Assembly (NCBI GenBank): GCA_965223305.1
Contig: CBDCWT010000067.1
Coordinates: forward strand, 1 to 64,000
DNA: 64,000 nt
Origin: CBDCWT01 sp965223305
GTDB lineage: Bacteria > Planctomycetota > Planctomycetia > Pirellulales > Pirellulaceae
Direction: 5' to 3'
The notes beneath the pieces are model-generated. The model worked only from the letters and a program-made list of their open reading frames with translations. It did not search any database and had not been told where the DNA came from. The position numbers were made by a program, and so were the translations under genes. Shown here piece after piece: positions 45,033 through 53,671 of the stretch. Positions within the stretch are counted from its first letter, which is position 1; every line of letters begins with the position of its first letter.

Positions 45033-46333
45033 AGAAAAAGCTGACCCTCGTGATGCTAGGCGGGTCCGTGCGCACCGCTTGCCGTGTGCTTCAAGGGCTA
45101 GTTATCGCGAGCTTCCTGCCTGCAGAAGTTTACGGCGCCTATACGGTCATATTCTCGGTTATCGCAGTCGTCTTCGGAATCGTCGATTTCCGAGTTGCCG
45201 ACACGGTCATACGCTTCACGGACGAGATGCGTCAACGAGAAGGTCGACTCGCCGCCCAGTGGCTCGGCCTGTGCTTTCTTTTGGCTGAAGCCGCAAAAGG
45301 GATTGCCGCAATCATCCTGGTGGGCGGCGCATCTTACTTTCTGGGGAGATATGTCTATCGAGGAATTCCAGGCTTCGCACTCTTCGCCGTAGCCTTCAGC
45401 CTGCATAATTTCTTCCTCACGTTCAACCCGACCCTGAGTGCATTCCTGAGGATTGCCGGCCGATTTTCATGGCTGTCGGCGTACGACATTGTGTTCGGTA
45501 TTGGCTCGGTGTGTGGCATCGCGTTTACACTGGCACGATCTCCAAACTTAGTTCCGCTGGCGGTCGCCTTTGCGACGATCGGGCTATGTGGTGCGGTCTT
45601 CAAGATCGCGATTTGCTGGGGTTGCTTTCGAAATAGCTTCAAGTTGGCCAGCCTCGCGCAGCTGCGCGAGTTTCCAAAGCCAAACGTACCTTGGCGGGAG
45701 CTGATCTCCTTCACAGTCGACTTGAGTGCTGCGTCGACACTTCGCTTTTTATATCGCAACCTAGATGTGCTGATATTGGGCGCGCTTTGTCCCGCTTCAA
45801 CAGTGGGAGTGTACGGTTTGGCAAGAAAGATTCGGCTGCTGCCGGCGATGTTACTGGATACGACCACCACCGTTCTTTACCCTGAGTTTTCGAAGAAGTG
45901 CGCCAGTGGAAACAAGGAGCAGGTGTTTACACTCTTGTTCAAAGTCACAAAGGTTTCTCTTGCGGCGTCGACAGTGCTCTTTTTCTTGATAGCTGTGACA
46001 GCTCGGTTTGCCGTACCACAACTCTTCGACTCGACATACGAGGAGGCCGTTAAGTTGATCTGGTGGTTCGGGCCAGAAGTCATCATATCGACCGGTCTAA
46101 TTTCCTGGGCCAGCGCCGCCATGGCAACTGGGAACAGCCGCTTGCTTGTGATCACCGCTGCACTTCGGTTGATTACGCTAATCGCTGTCGTGCCCCTGGT
46201 AATGTTGGCACCAAACGAGCCACAAGCAATGGCCTTGGCACTAGGCTTTGCTGTCGTCGCCAGCAATCTCCTTCTGGTCCGACGACTTTCTGGCGCGTCA
46301 CCTCGTGCGTGCTCTACCGTGACACCGAGCTAA
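45029..46333 (+). CDS. wzx: Wzx-type polysaccharide flippase (MOP superfamily)
   Basis: 434 residues, TTG start overlapping the preceding stop. About 12 hydrophobic segments, an Arg/Gln-rich N-terminus (GGSVRTACRVLQGLVIASFLP) and central motifs such as NLDVLILGALCPASTVGVYGLARKIRLLPAMLLDTTTTVLYPEFSKK are typical of the family. It would flip undecaprenyl-linked repeat units across the inner membrane. Its stop overlaps the start of the polymerase gene (TAATG), supporting tight coupling. The gene symbol is used for function, not orthology. Confidence 0.88.
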   Translation: MKKKLTLVMLGGSVRTACRVLQGLVIASFLPAEVYGAYTVIFSVIAVVFGIVDFRVADTVIRFTDEMRQREGRLAAQWLGLCFLLAEAAKGIAAIILVGGASYFLGRYVYRGIPGFALFAVAFSLHNFFLTFNPTLSAFLRIAGRFSWLSAYDIVFGIGSVCGIAFTLARSPNLVPLAVAFATIGLCGAVFKIAICWGCFRNSFKLASLAQLREFPKPNVPWRELISFTVDLSAASTLRFLYRNLDVLILGALCPASTVGVYGLARKIRLLPAMLLDTTTTVLYPEFSKKCASGNKEQVFTLLFKVTKVSLAASTVLFFLIAVTARFAVPQLFDSTYEEAVKLIWWFGPEVIISTGLISWASAAMATGNSRLLVITAALRLITLIAVVPLVMLAPNEPQAMALALGFAVVASNLLLVRRLSGASPRACSTVTPS

Positions 46334-47781
46334 TGGCAGGCGACTTACTCGATCTAGTATTCTCCGGCGAAGTCATGATCGTGCTGGGCTTTGCCGTCGC
46401 GTGTTTGGCAATCTTGGTTCTGGCCTACAAGCCAAGGACAGGTGTTCTCGTTGCTTTGGCACTGAAACCTTTTGTCGACATGTTTTGGTGGAGCAAGGTA
46501 CAAGCAGGCTTGTCACCGTTGCACCTGATGGGGGTCGGTGTGCCGGCGATCGCCCTGATCGGTATTTGGCGGTCCAAACCGGCTCCACGGCCCTCGCCTC
46601 TTGATCGTGTGGTGCTACTCTATTTGGCTCTACTGACCTTCAGCACGGTGTTCAAGATGGTGACGGCACCGGAGCATGCGGTGAATGCAGTCGACGCATA
46701 CCTTCGGCTGTTGTCTGTCACGTCGTTTTATTGGATCGGAAAACAGCTGTTTGTCGGGTCGCGCGACAAGCGGCTCTTGGTTGCATGTCTGATTGGAAGT
46801 CTGGTCATTCCGTTCGGAACGACTCTCTTTCAGCAGGGTTTCTCAATTCGAACGGTGCATTCGGATGATGTTTTCGCCGCTAACCCGGAGGCCAAGTCCA
46901 ACGAAGTGTCTGGCTTCTACCTCGGCGCTCGCCACGGCATCCAGCGAATCTCCGGAGCCTACGAAGGTGTCTATGAGCTTGCGTTCCTTGGCGTGGTGTC
47001 GGTGATCCTGGGTCTTGCACTGTTAGAAGCCGAGGATGTCAAACGTGGTGCTGTCTGCTGGCTTCTGCTACTTGTCGGAGGTTACTTTCTCTACTTCACC
47101 TATTCGCGTTCGGCTTGGATCGCATCCATGGGGACAATTCTCTTGTGCCAGTTCTTCCGTCGTCGGCTTGCGCTGGCACTCGGCATCCTCTCTGTCTGTG
47201 TGATGCTGTTCTTCCTAAACGAAACTGTGCACCATCGTTTCGAAGATGAGGTTGGTGCGGTTACTGGCACGTCGGAGTTTGGACGACTGGGTTATGGACG
47301 CGGGTTCGTGTGGAAACGGACGATGCGAGACTTTCATAAATGGCCGATCGAGAAACAACTTCTAGGTGGCTTCGGCATCGGGAATCCCGAGAATCAGTTT
47401 CTGAACATGCTCGTCTTTTTTGGCTACGTCGGCCTGGCTGGCATGCTCATCATGATGTGCACTGCTACATTGACCCTATTAGCTGCACTGGCTCGGCTGC
47501 CTCGTGAACGAACGTACTTGAACAACACAAAGCTACTATTCGGATGCATGATCGTTGTCTGCTATTGGTTCGCCGGGCTGGGTAACGGATTCAACGTTCA
47601 GATCTCGATCCAATGGGTACTTTGGACTTGGACCGGACTAATCGTCGCAGACGATTTCCAGCTGGGTCGGAAGTCGAGATCGACTGGTTCCACATGGCGA
47701 CGATCGAACCCCACGCGAGCTCGGCGGGTGCGTACAAGCCAGCAGAGACCACGGCCAGCAGCAAGGCCGATGAGAACATAG
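46333..47781 (+). CDS. Wzy-like O-antigen/exopolysaccharide polymerase, probable 3' frameshift
   Basis: 482 residues from the ATG at 46333. About 11-12 transmembrane helices. The Wzy_C signature region is present (YFTYSRSAWIASMGT ... QLLGGFGIGNPENQFLNMLVFFGYVGLAGML). The last 38 residues after VADDFQLG are Arg/Ser/Pro-rich, as expected for an out-of-frame reading. A single G restored to the GGG at 47664-47666 would give QLGSEVEIDWFHMATIEPH, running to a stop at 47810. The frameshift affects only the tail, so the membrane core should be intact. It polymerises flipped repeat units in the periplasm. A frame running back to 46063 is a shadow within the flippase. Confidence 0.85.
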   Translation: MAGDLLDLVFSGEVMIVLGFAVACLAILVLAYKPRTGVLVALALKPFVDMFWWSKVQAGLSPLHLMGVGVPAIALIGIWRSKPAPRPSPLDRVVLLYLALLTFSTVFKMVTAPEHAVNAVDAYLRLLSVTSFYWIGKQLFVGSRDKRLLVACLIGSLVIPFGTTLFQQGFSIRTVHSDDVFAANPEAKSNEVSGFYLGARHGIQRISGAYEGVYELAFLGVVSVILGLALLEAEDVKRGAVCWLLLLVGGYFLYFTYSRSAWIASMGTILLCQFFRRRLALALGILSVCVMLFFLNETVHHRFEDEVGAVTGTSEFGRLGYGRGFVWKRTMRDFHKWPIEKQLLGGFGIGNPENQFLNMLVFFGYVGLAGMLIMMCTATLTLLAALARLPRERTYLNNTKLLFGCMIVVCYWFAGLGNGFNVQISIQWVLWTWTGLIVADDFQLGRKSRSTGSTWRRSNPTRARRVRTSQQRPRPAARPMRT

Positions 47782-47788
47782 ACGACGA

Positions 47789-48847
47789 TTGCTTGCGCCC
47801 CCAAACATAGCTGCCGATGCACAGGTCCTCGGCTTACACCGTGAGCTCGATGCCGCGGTCAACGGCGAGTCCCCAAAATCCCGAAGCCGGCATTTGTTTT
47901 CGGTTCTGCTGCCCCGTGCGGAGTTACTCCGCCGATGTAGAGAGATCGTCGAGAAAGTCGACGTCTTGGCATCGCCCCGTTCCACAATTCGGAACAGCAT
48001 GTCTCTTGCAGTTCACCAATATGCTGGCAACAATTCTTTTGTGCTGCAGATGGCTGAGATCTGCCGTCCCATAATTAGTGGTGGACTGGCAGATGTGCTG
48101 ATCCAGGGAAGTCTTGGTACGCAAGAGGAGGTGAGGTATAGCGACTTCGATGCAGTAGCGGTACTAAGGCAGGATAGTTTTCGGTCGGCCGACACTCTCT
48201 ACGAGGTGGTGTCGTTGCTTCGTCAATCAAGGTCCATCATGTACTCGATGGATCCACTGCAACACCATGGCTGGTTCACGATTCCCTTTTTTGTGTGGCA
48301 TCAATATCACGAGAGCTATCTGCCACTGGCGGCGCTGGAGCATGCAGCCGCTCTCGGCCGACCATTTAGCACGCAGCTTTCCATCTGCACGGAAGACAGA
48401 CTTCGCGAACGACTCGTCGCATTCTGCCAAGCGATCCGCTCGGAGGTCGAGTCTCGCCGTTACCTCCAAAGTTGGTACGCCTGTAAATCGTTCTTGAGCA
48501 AACTTTTGCTGCTCCCGGCGATGTACGTTCAAGTGCGCGATAATCGCGGTGTCTTTAAGGCACACAGTTTCGCATCCGCGAAGCCGGACTTTTCACCCGA
48601 GGCGTGGCTTGCGATTGAAGTTGCCACCAAGCTGCGTACAGATTGGTGCCCACCTCGCACCGGTTGGCGGCGGCTGAAACGAAGGCCAGACATCATCGGC
48701 ATGGTCGCACGCCGGAGACTCTCTGGTCGCTTACCGAAGGAGCTCAAACAGACAATGGGCGGCGAAATGGAACATTCAGTTACCCAGCTACTTCATGAGA
48801 TCGAAGGCCGATTACCAGAAGATCAATGCCATCATGATGTTCGTTAG
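47789..48847 (+). CDS. Nucleotidyltransferase-fold protein (first of two)
   Basis: 352 residues from a TTG start (no better start seen). The pol-beta-type signature is G107-S108 (VLIQGSLGTQ) with D119 and D121 in YSDFDAVAVL. A helical C-terminal region (RLVAFCQAIRSEVESRRYLQSWYACKSFLSK) follows, as in minimal NTases linked to HEPN-like helical domains. A role in a polysaccharide locus is not obvious: it might transfer a nucleotidyl or phosphoglycerol-type group, or have nothing to do with the glycan. The next gene encodes another NTase-like protein and overlaps by 14 bp. Confidence 0.72.
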   Translation: MLAPPNIAADAQVLGLHRELDAAVNGESPKSRSRHLFSVLLPRAELLRRCREIVEKVDVLASPRSTIRNSMSLAVHQYAGNNSFVLQMAEICRPIISGGLADVLIQGSLGTQEEVRYSDFDAVAVLRQDSFRSADTLYEVVSLLRQSRSIMYSMDPLQHHGWFTIPFFVWHQYHESYLPLAALEHAAALGRPFSTQLSICTEDRLRERLVAFCQAIRSEVESRRYLQSWYACKSFLSKLLLLPAMYVQVRDNRGVFKAHSFASAKPDFSPEAWLAIEVATKLRTDWCPPRTGWRRLKRRPDIIGMVARRRLSGRLPKELKQTMGGEMEHSVTQLLHEIEGRLPEDQCHHDVR

Positions 48848-49802
48848 CTTTCCGCGGCAGGTATCTGCGGATATCTATAGGCGGGCTATCGCGAAGCTTG
48901 TTGAGTACCTCCATCAAATCCCGGGGTTCGTTTCACTTTATCAAATCGGTAGCGTTAGCGAGCCAGGAATCTCTGATTTGGACGTCCTGGCTGTCTTCGA
49001 GAATGGTCATGTGGTGAGTGTCGACCCGCGACGCTCACTTAACGAAGCAGAGAGGTATCTGTTCGCGCACGGCTTGTTCGGAATCGATGCCGGGGCTTTC
49101 GCGTCTGCCAGGGCGCTCACTTGTTTTCACAACTATCGCGTTGTTTGTGGACGCGATCTGGCCGACGAGAATTTCTTCCTTCCAGAGGAAGACCAAGAGC
49201 GACTTCAGCGTCAGATTGCTTTGGAGTATTTAGTGCGAATGTGGATCGCCATGACGGTTGAAAGTTACTACCAGACGGTAAAGATCCGCAACTTGCTGTT
49301 GCAAGGAAAGGCACTTGCCTACGACCTTGAGTTTCTTGGAATTACTTCTGGAGGGCTCTACGACCAGACGCAACGACTACTTGAATTTCGAGCCGGTTGG
49401 TTCAAGTCTCAACCGACGACGCAAGAACTGGCGGAGTGGTTTCGCGTAACTTATGAAGAGGTTCGACGTCTGCTAGGCGAGCTGCTGACGGTACATAAGA
49501 TATTCCTGATCCCACGTCGCTCCTACAACATGGGTCAGGCGATCGAGTTGACCAATGCGAATGAACTGTCCACACGTTGTTGGGGACTCCGCCTGCCACG
49601 TTCTCTGGCGCACATTGGAAAACCGTATTTCGCCCTGCAAAACCGACTCAACCGATTTCGATTTGCCATTCCGTTCAGCACTGATGGCGCGAGCCCGATA
49701 GTGGCTCGACATCTTTCATTACAGCAGCAGCTAAGGCAGTACAACGATGCCCACTTGCCGCATTTCTTGCCCTTGGCCACGAGCCTGACGGTCGACAGGT
49801 GA
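48834..49802 (+). CDS. Nucleotidyltransferase-fold protein (second of two)
   Basis: 322 residues from the ATG at 48834. The frame extends to 48795, but the ATG gives a smaller overlap with the upstream gene. G39-S40 (SLYQIGSVSEPG) and D48/D50 (SDLDVLAVF) form an NTase core, followed by a helical region (LEYLVRMWIAMTVESYYQTVKIRNLLLQGKA, split here for length) and a helix-turn-helix-like part (TTQELAEWFRVTYEEVRRLL). It has little obvious similarity to the first NTase beyond the signature. Its stop overlaps the GTG start of the next glycosyltransferase. Confidence 0.72.
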   Translation: MMFVSFPRQVSADIYRRAIAKLVEYLHQIPGFVSLYQIGSVSEPGISDLDVLAVFENGHVVSVDPRRSLNEAERYLFAHGLFGIDAGAFASARALTCFHNYRVVCGRDLADENFFLPEEDQERLQRQIALEYLVRMWIAMTVESYYQTVKIRNLLLQGKALAYDLEFLGITSGGLYDQTQRLLEFRAGWFKSQPTTQELAEWFRVTYEEVRRLLGELLTVHKIFLIPRRSYNMGQAIELTNANELSTRCWGLRLPRSLAHIGKPYFALQNRLNRFRFAIPFSTDGASPIVARHLSLQQQLRQYNDAHLPHFLPLATSLTVDR

Positions 49803-50908
49803 AGATAGCGCACATTATTTGGTCCCTCGAGTTTGGGGGAATCGAGCGATTGGTGTTGGATCTTGCGACTGCGCAGCGAGATCTCTACGGTCACGACGTC
49901 TGCGTGGTTGCCGGCAACGGATCGGGGCGTTTTGCATCGTCATTTCGTGATCGACAGATCGATGTGCATCCTCTCCATCTCAAGAGTGGTTGGGATGTTC
50001 ACCCACGCAAGATCGACCAATGCGTGCAACTGCTCCGCGAGCGTGACGTGGTACAAATTCACACCTTCAACCCGGCGATGGCCCGAGCGGCTGTAAAGTC
50101 GACGCGCCCGATCGTCTACACAGAGCATGGCAACTTTGGATTCGGTCGAAAACGAGCCGTCACCGACAGTATGAAGTACTTCCTACAAAGTCGTTTTCTC
50201 AACCGCTATCCGGACTACATTACGTTTAACTCCAAATTCACTCGCACGATCGGCGAACAGCGATATGGCCTGCGGTCGGTCGAACGGAGTGTAGTCTACA
50301 ACGGAATCGACGTCGGCACGAATCGCCAAGTGTCGTCGATTCCCGAGTCATTTGCGGACGAGCTCGCAAACCGTTTCGTTGTCGGCACATCATCGCGGTT
50401 TGTTGCGTTTAAGCGAATCGACCGCCTGATCGAGAGTTTCGCAACATTCCGAAAGGGCAAAGAGAGTCAAGTCGCTCTACTCCTGGTTGGTGACGGTCCC
50501 GAGATCGGAAAGTTGCGCGCGCGAGTTGTCGATCTTGGACTCGAAGATGCAACGGTTTTTGCTGGCTATCAGCGTAACGTCGCGTCTTTCCAAGCCCGCA
50601 TGGACGTTTGTGTATTCCCGTCCTGCAATGAGCCGTTTGGCCTAGTTGCCGTCGAGGCGCTCTGCTTGGGGAAACCGGCGGTGGTTTTTCGGGACGGAGG
50701 TGGGATCTGCGAGATCGTCGGCGCGTGGAACTCAGCCGATGTTGTCGCTGACGTGAGCGAGTGCGCACGGCGTCTTGACGACATGTATTGCCAACGCCGT
50801 AAGCTGCCGGACGGCCGCGCTGCGCGTATCGCGTACGGCCGCAGATTCTCAATCGCTCGGATGACAGGCGAGGTTCAGTCAATTCTCAATAGAGTCGTGA
50901 ATGCTTGA
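49799..50908 (+). CDS. Glycosyltransferase family 4
   Basis: 369 residues, GTG start overlapping the preceding stop. The N-terminus KIAHIIWSLEFGGIERLVLDLA is the classic GT4 acceptor-domain start. VYNGIDVG, VGTSSRFVAFKRIDRLIESF, LLLVGDGPEIGKL and the E-x7-E region PSCNEPFGLVAVEALCLGKPAVVF complete the retaining GT-B donor domain. It builds the repeat unit in the cytosol from a nucleotide sugar. It overlaps the methyltransferase by 8 bp. Confidence 0.93.
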   Translation: MKIAHIIWSLEFGGIERLVLDLATAQRDLYGHDVCVVAGNGSGRFASSFRDRQIDVHPLHLKSGWDVHPRKIDQCVQLLRERDVVQIHTFNPAMARAAVKSTRPIVYTEHGNFGFGRKRAVTDSMKYFLQSRFLNRYPDYITFNSKFTRTIGEQRYGLRSVERSVVYNGIDVGTNRQVSSIPESFADELANRFVVGTSSRFVAFKRIDRLIESFATFRKGKESQVALLLVGDGPEIGKLRARVVDLGLEDATVFAGYQRNVASFQARMDVCVFPSCNEPFGLVAVEALCLGKPAVVFRDGGGICEIVGAWNSADVVADVSECARRLDDMYCQRRKLPDGRAARIAYGRRFSIARMTGEVQSILNRVVNA

Positions 50909-51641
50909 ACTCGTTTGCAAAGGTGGAGAATACTCGTTCCCTATTCTCAAACATCCGGTTGCCCGAGTGCTAAAGTTTCAGAACATCTGGCGGTACTTCC
51001 AAAGCATCCCCTCTGGTCAGCTTGTGTTAGACTACGGTTCGGGAGACCGACCATACGAGCAGATGCTGCGGTCTAAGTTCCGCCGCTATGTTGCTGCTGA
51101 CAATCCGGACGCCAATGCTGCACACGCAAGGCGACCCGACGTTCATATCACAGACAACAAGATAGACGTCGACTCGGGGTCCGCCGACCTTGTGTTGCTA
51201 ACCGAAGTCCTCGAGCACGTCTACCAACCTCGAGAGGCGTTGTTAGAAATCAGACGCATTTTACGACCGGGAGGCCACTTGATTGGAAGTGTGCCATTCG
51301 CGATCGGCGAGCATGAAATTCCGTTCGACTACTTTCGCTACACGTCGTTCTGCTTAAGACGTCTTCTGGAGGATACTGGTTTCGAGGTCGTCGAATTGGA
51401 AGTTGTCGGTGATATGTTAGGGGTCGTCGCGACGACATCGACTAAAGCAGGAATGGTGATTCCGAAAATGCTGGTGGCCGCCAATCTGCACTTTGTCGCG
51501 TTTCCCTTCCGGACATTGGCGAGAACACCTGAATTGGCCTATTGGTGCCTGTGCCGGATCGGATTGTCGCCCGGAAAGGTCCAGTACTTTCGACGGCTAC
51601 CGCTGGGCTTCACATTTTGCGCAAAGACAGTAGTTGAATAA
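50901..51641 (+). CDS. SAM-dependent class I methyltransferase
   Basis: 246 residues. Motif I is LVLDYGSGDRPYEQML, post-motifs VLLTEVLEHVYQPREALLEIRRILRPGGHL mark a Methyltransf_11-type fold. The substrate is unknown; within this locus it may O-methylate a sugar. The gap of about 130 bp before the amidotransferase gene holds nothing recognisable. Confidence 0.9.
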   Translation: MLELVCKGGEYSFPILKHPVARVLKFQNIWRYFQSIPSGQLVLDYGSGDRPYEQMLRSKFRRYVAADNPDANAAHARRPDVHITDNKIDVDSGSADLVLLTEVLEHVYQPREALLEIRRILRPGGHLIGSVPFAIGEHEIPFDYFRYTSFCLRRLLEDTGFEVVELEVVGDMLGVVATTSTKAGMVIPKMLVAANLHFVAFPFRTLARTPELAYWCLCRIGLSPGKVQYFRRLPLGFTFCAKTVVE

Positions 51642-51769
51642 TTGGCTTAACGTAATGCCGGCGAAGTCTGCTGACATCGACCCGCAGCTTCGAGCGGTCA
51701 GAGTGCTTTTGGCTCAGTGCTCACGTCGGCTGCAGTTTGGCAGAGAAGTGGTCAGACCCTAACAAGAAG

Positions 51770-53671
51770 ATGTGCGGAATCAACGGAATCTGGCGTAAAG
51801 ATGGTGGCAGCCTTGCCGAGTCGCGGCGTTTGATGGCTGCGATGAACGACGCGGTCACCCATCGCGGTCCAGACGACGAAGGTTGTTGGGTGGAAGAACA
51901 TGGGCGAGTTGCGTTCGGACACCGACGTCTGAGCATACTTGATTTGACCGATGCCGGACATCAGCCAATGCACACTCGGTGTGGGACCACGATCGTTTTT
52001 AACGGAGAAATCTACAACTATCGCGAACTTCGTCGAAGATGCAGCGATTTCGAGTTCCGCTCGGAGTCAGACACCGAGCTGATACTCGCATTGTACGAGA
52101 AGCTGGGTGTCGAATGCTTTAAGCATCTCAACGGCATGTTTGCACTAGCAATCTGGGATCCACAACAACATTTGCTTACGTTGGCGCGGGATCGGATCGG
52201 CAAGAAGCCCCTGTATTATCACTTGTGCAACGACACAGTGCTGTTTTCGTCGGAAATCCGTTCGCTGCTCTGCTGGTCGACTCTCAAGGCTCAGCTGGAT
52301 AAGAAGGCTCTTTATGAGTTTCTGACATTTGGCCTAGTGCCCACACCTCGGACGATGTTCGAGGGCATTACGAAACTACCGCCAGGTAGCCAACTGTGTA
52401 TTCCAGCCTCGGGGAATCCTGCTATTCAACGATTTTGGGAGATTGACTATCAAGATGTTCCGGAGCAGGAAGAGGAACTGTGTGACTTGCTCAGACGGTC
52501 GTTGGAAACCTCAGTCAACTATCGACTGGTAAGCGACGTGCCGGTCGGTGCTTTCCTTAGCGGGGGCGTTGATTCGAGCGCCATCGTTGCTCTGATGCAA
52601 CGAAATCTAGGTTATCGAGTGAACACGTTTTCAATTGGTTTCGAAGGTCAACCAGAGTACGACGAACTTCATTGCGCTCGCGCCGTAGCCGAACGGTTCG
52701 ACACGGAGCACCATGAATATGTCCTCAGTCGCAGAGACATTGCGACCTTTCTGCCGAAAGTCGTGGAGATCTTTGATGAACCGTTGGCTGACCCGACATG
52801 TGTACCAATCTTCTTTCTAGCCAAGATGGCGCGCGAACGCGGTATTAAAGTCGTGCTGAACGGAGACGGACCAGATGAACTCATGCTCGGGTACCGCAGT
52901 TGGGTCAAGTACGCTCGTCTCTTCCCGTGGTATCGTCGATATGCTCGCCTGCCGGGAATCTTCAAGAACGGAGTATTGTCGGTGGCAAAGCTGCTTGGCG
53001 AAACTCCCAATACAGAGATATGGCACCGCGCCGCGAATAATCAGGAGTTCTTTTGGGGCGGAGCCCGCGCGTTCAAAGAATGGAATAAACGCCAATTTCT
53101 TTCGGATTCATATCTGCATGAAGTCCGTGATATCACTTGCCATTCGACAATCCAGTCGTTTAGAGAAGAGTTCGCGGCGAGCGCCGTAAAACGGCCGAAT
53201 GCCGGCTCCGACGATATCAACTGGATGTCGTATCTTGGCCTGAAGCACTTGATCCCCAATTTCTACGCCCTGCGAGCTGATCGACTGTGCATGAGGCATT
53301 CGGTCGAAGCCCGCTCTCCATTTCTTGACTACAACTTCGCAAATCTGGCACTATCAATTCCACATCGGTGGAAGATCAAGAACGGAACCCCAAAGTACAT
53401 CCTGAAGAAAGCTCTCCGGCCCCTGTTACCCGCAAGCGTCCTCGACCGAAAAAAACAGGGCTTTTGTGTACCGATTCGTGAGTGGGGTGTCGATGTAATC
53501 GCCGATACCATCGAGGATAAGTTACCAGGTTTTTGTTCGCGGCACGGCGTCTTCGACGAACCGGTAGTTCGAAAACAGGTTCGTCACCTGCGCAATGGTG
53601 ATCGCTGTAACGTGCCGGCATTGTGGACAACCTGTTTCTTGCTTTCATGGGTGGAGTCGTGGATCAGGTAG
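51770..53671 (+). CDS. asnB: Asparagine synthase (glutamine-hydrolysing)-type amidotransferase
   Basis: 633 residues from ATG 51770; the family needs the nucleophile Cys at position 2 (MCGINGIW), so the upstream frame to 51737 is rejected. The Ntn-hydrolase domain has THRGPDDEG, FNGEIYNY and SESDTE. The synthetase domain has the ATP-pyrophosphatase loop AFLSGGVDSSAIVAL, then LNGDGPDELMLGYRSWVKY. In polysaccharide loci such proteins are thought to amidate a carboxyl group of a uronic or amino-acid-modified sugar rather than make asparagine (inference). The stop codon abuts the next gene. Confidence 0.92.
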   Translation: MCGINGIWRKDGGSLAESRRLMAAMNDAVTHRGPDDEGCWVEEHGRVAFGHRRLSILDLTDAGHQPMHTRCGTTIVFNGEIYNYRELRRRCSDFEFRSESDTELILALYEKLGVECFKHLNGMFALAIWDPQQHLLTLARDRIGKKPLYYHLCNDTVLFSSEIRSLLCWSTLKAQLDKKALYEFLTFGLVPTPRTMFEGITKLPPGSQLCIPASGNPAIQRFWEIDYQDVPEQEEELCDLLRRSLETSVNYRLVSDVPVGAFLSGGVDSSAIVALMQRNLGYRVNTFSIGFEGQPEYDELHCARAVAERFDTEHHEYVLSRRDIATFLPKVVEIFDEPLADPTCVPIFFLAKMARERGIKVVLNGDGPDELMLGYRSWVKYARLFPWYRRYARLPGIFKNGVLSVAKLLGETPNTEIWHRAANNQEFFWGGARAFKEWNKRQFLSDSYLHEVRDITCHSTIQSFREEFAASAVKRPNAGSDDINWMSYLGLKHLIPNFYALRADRLCMRHSVEARSPFLDYNFANLALSIPHRWKIKNGTPKYILKKALRPLLPASVLDRKKQGFCVPIREWGVDVIADTIEDKLPGFCSRHGVFDEPVVRKQVRHLRNGDRCNVPALWTTCFLLSWVESWIR

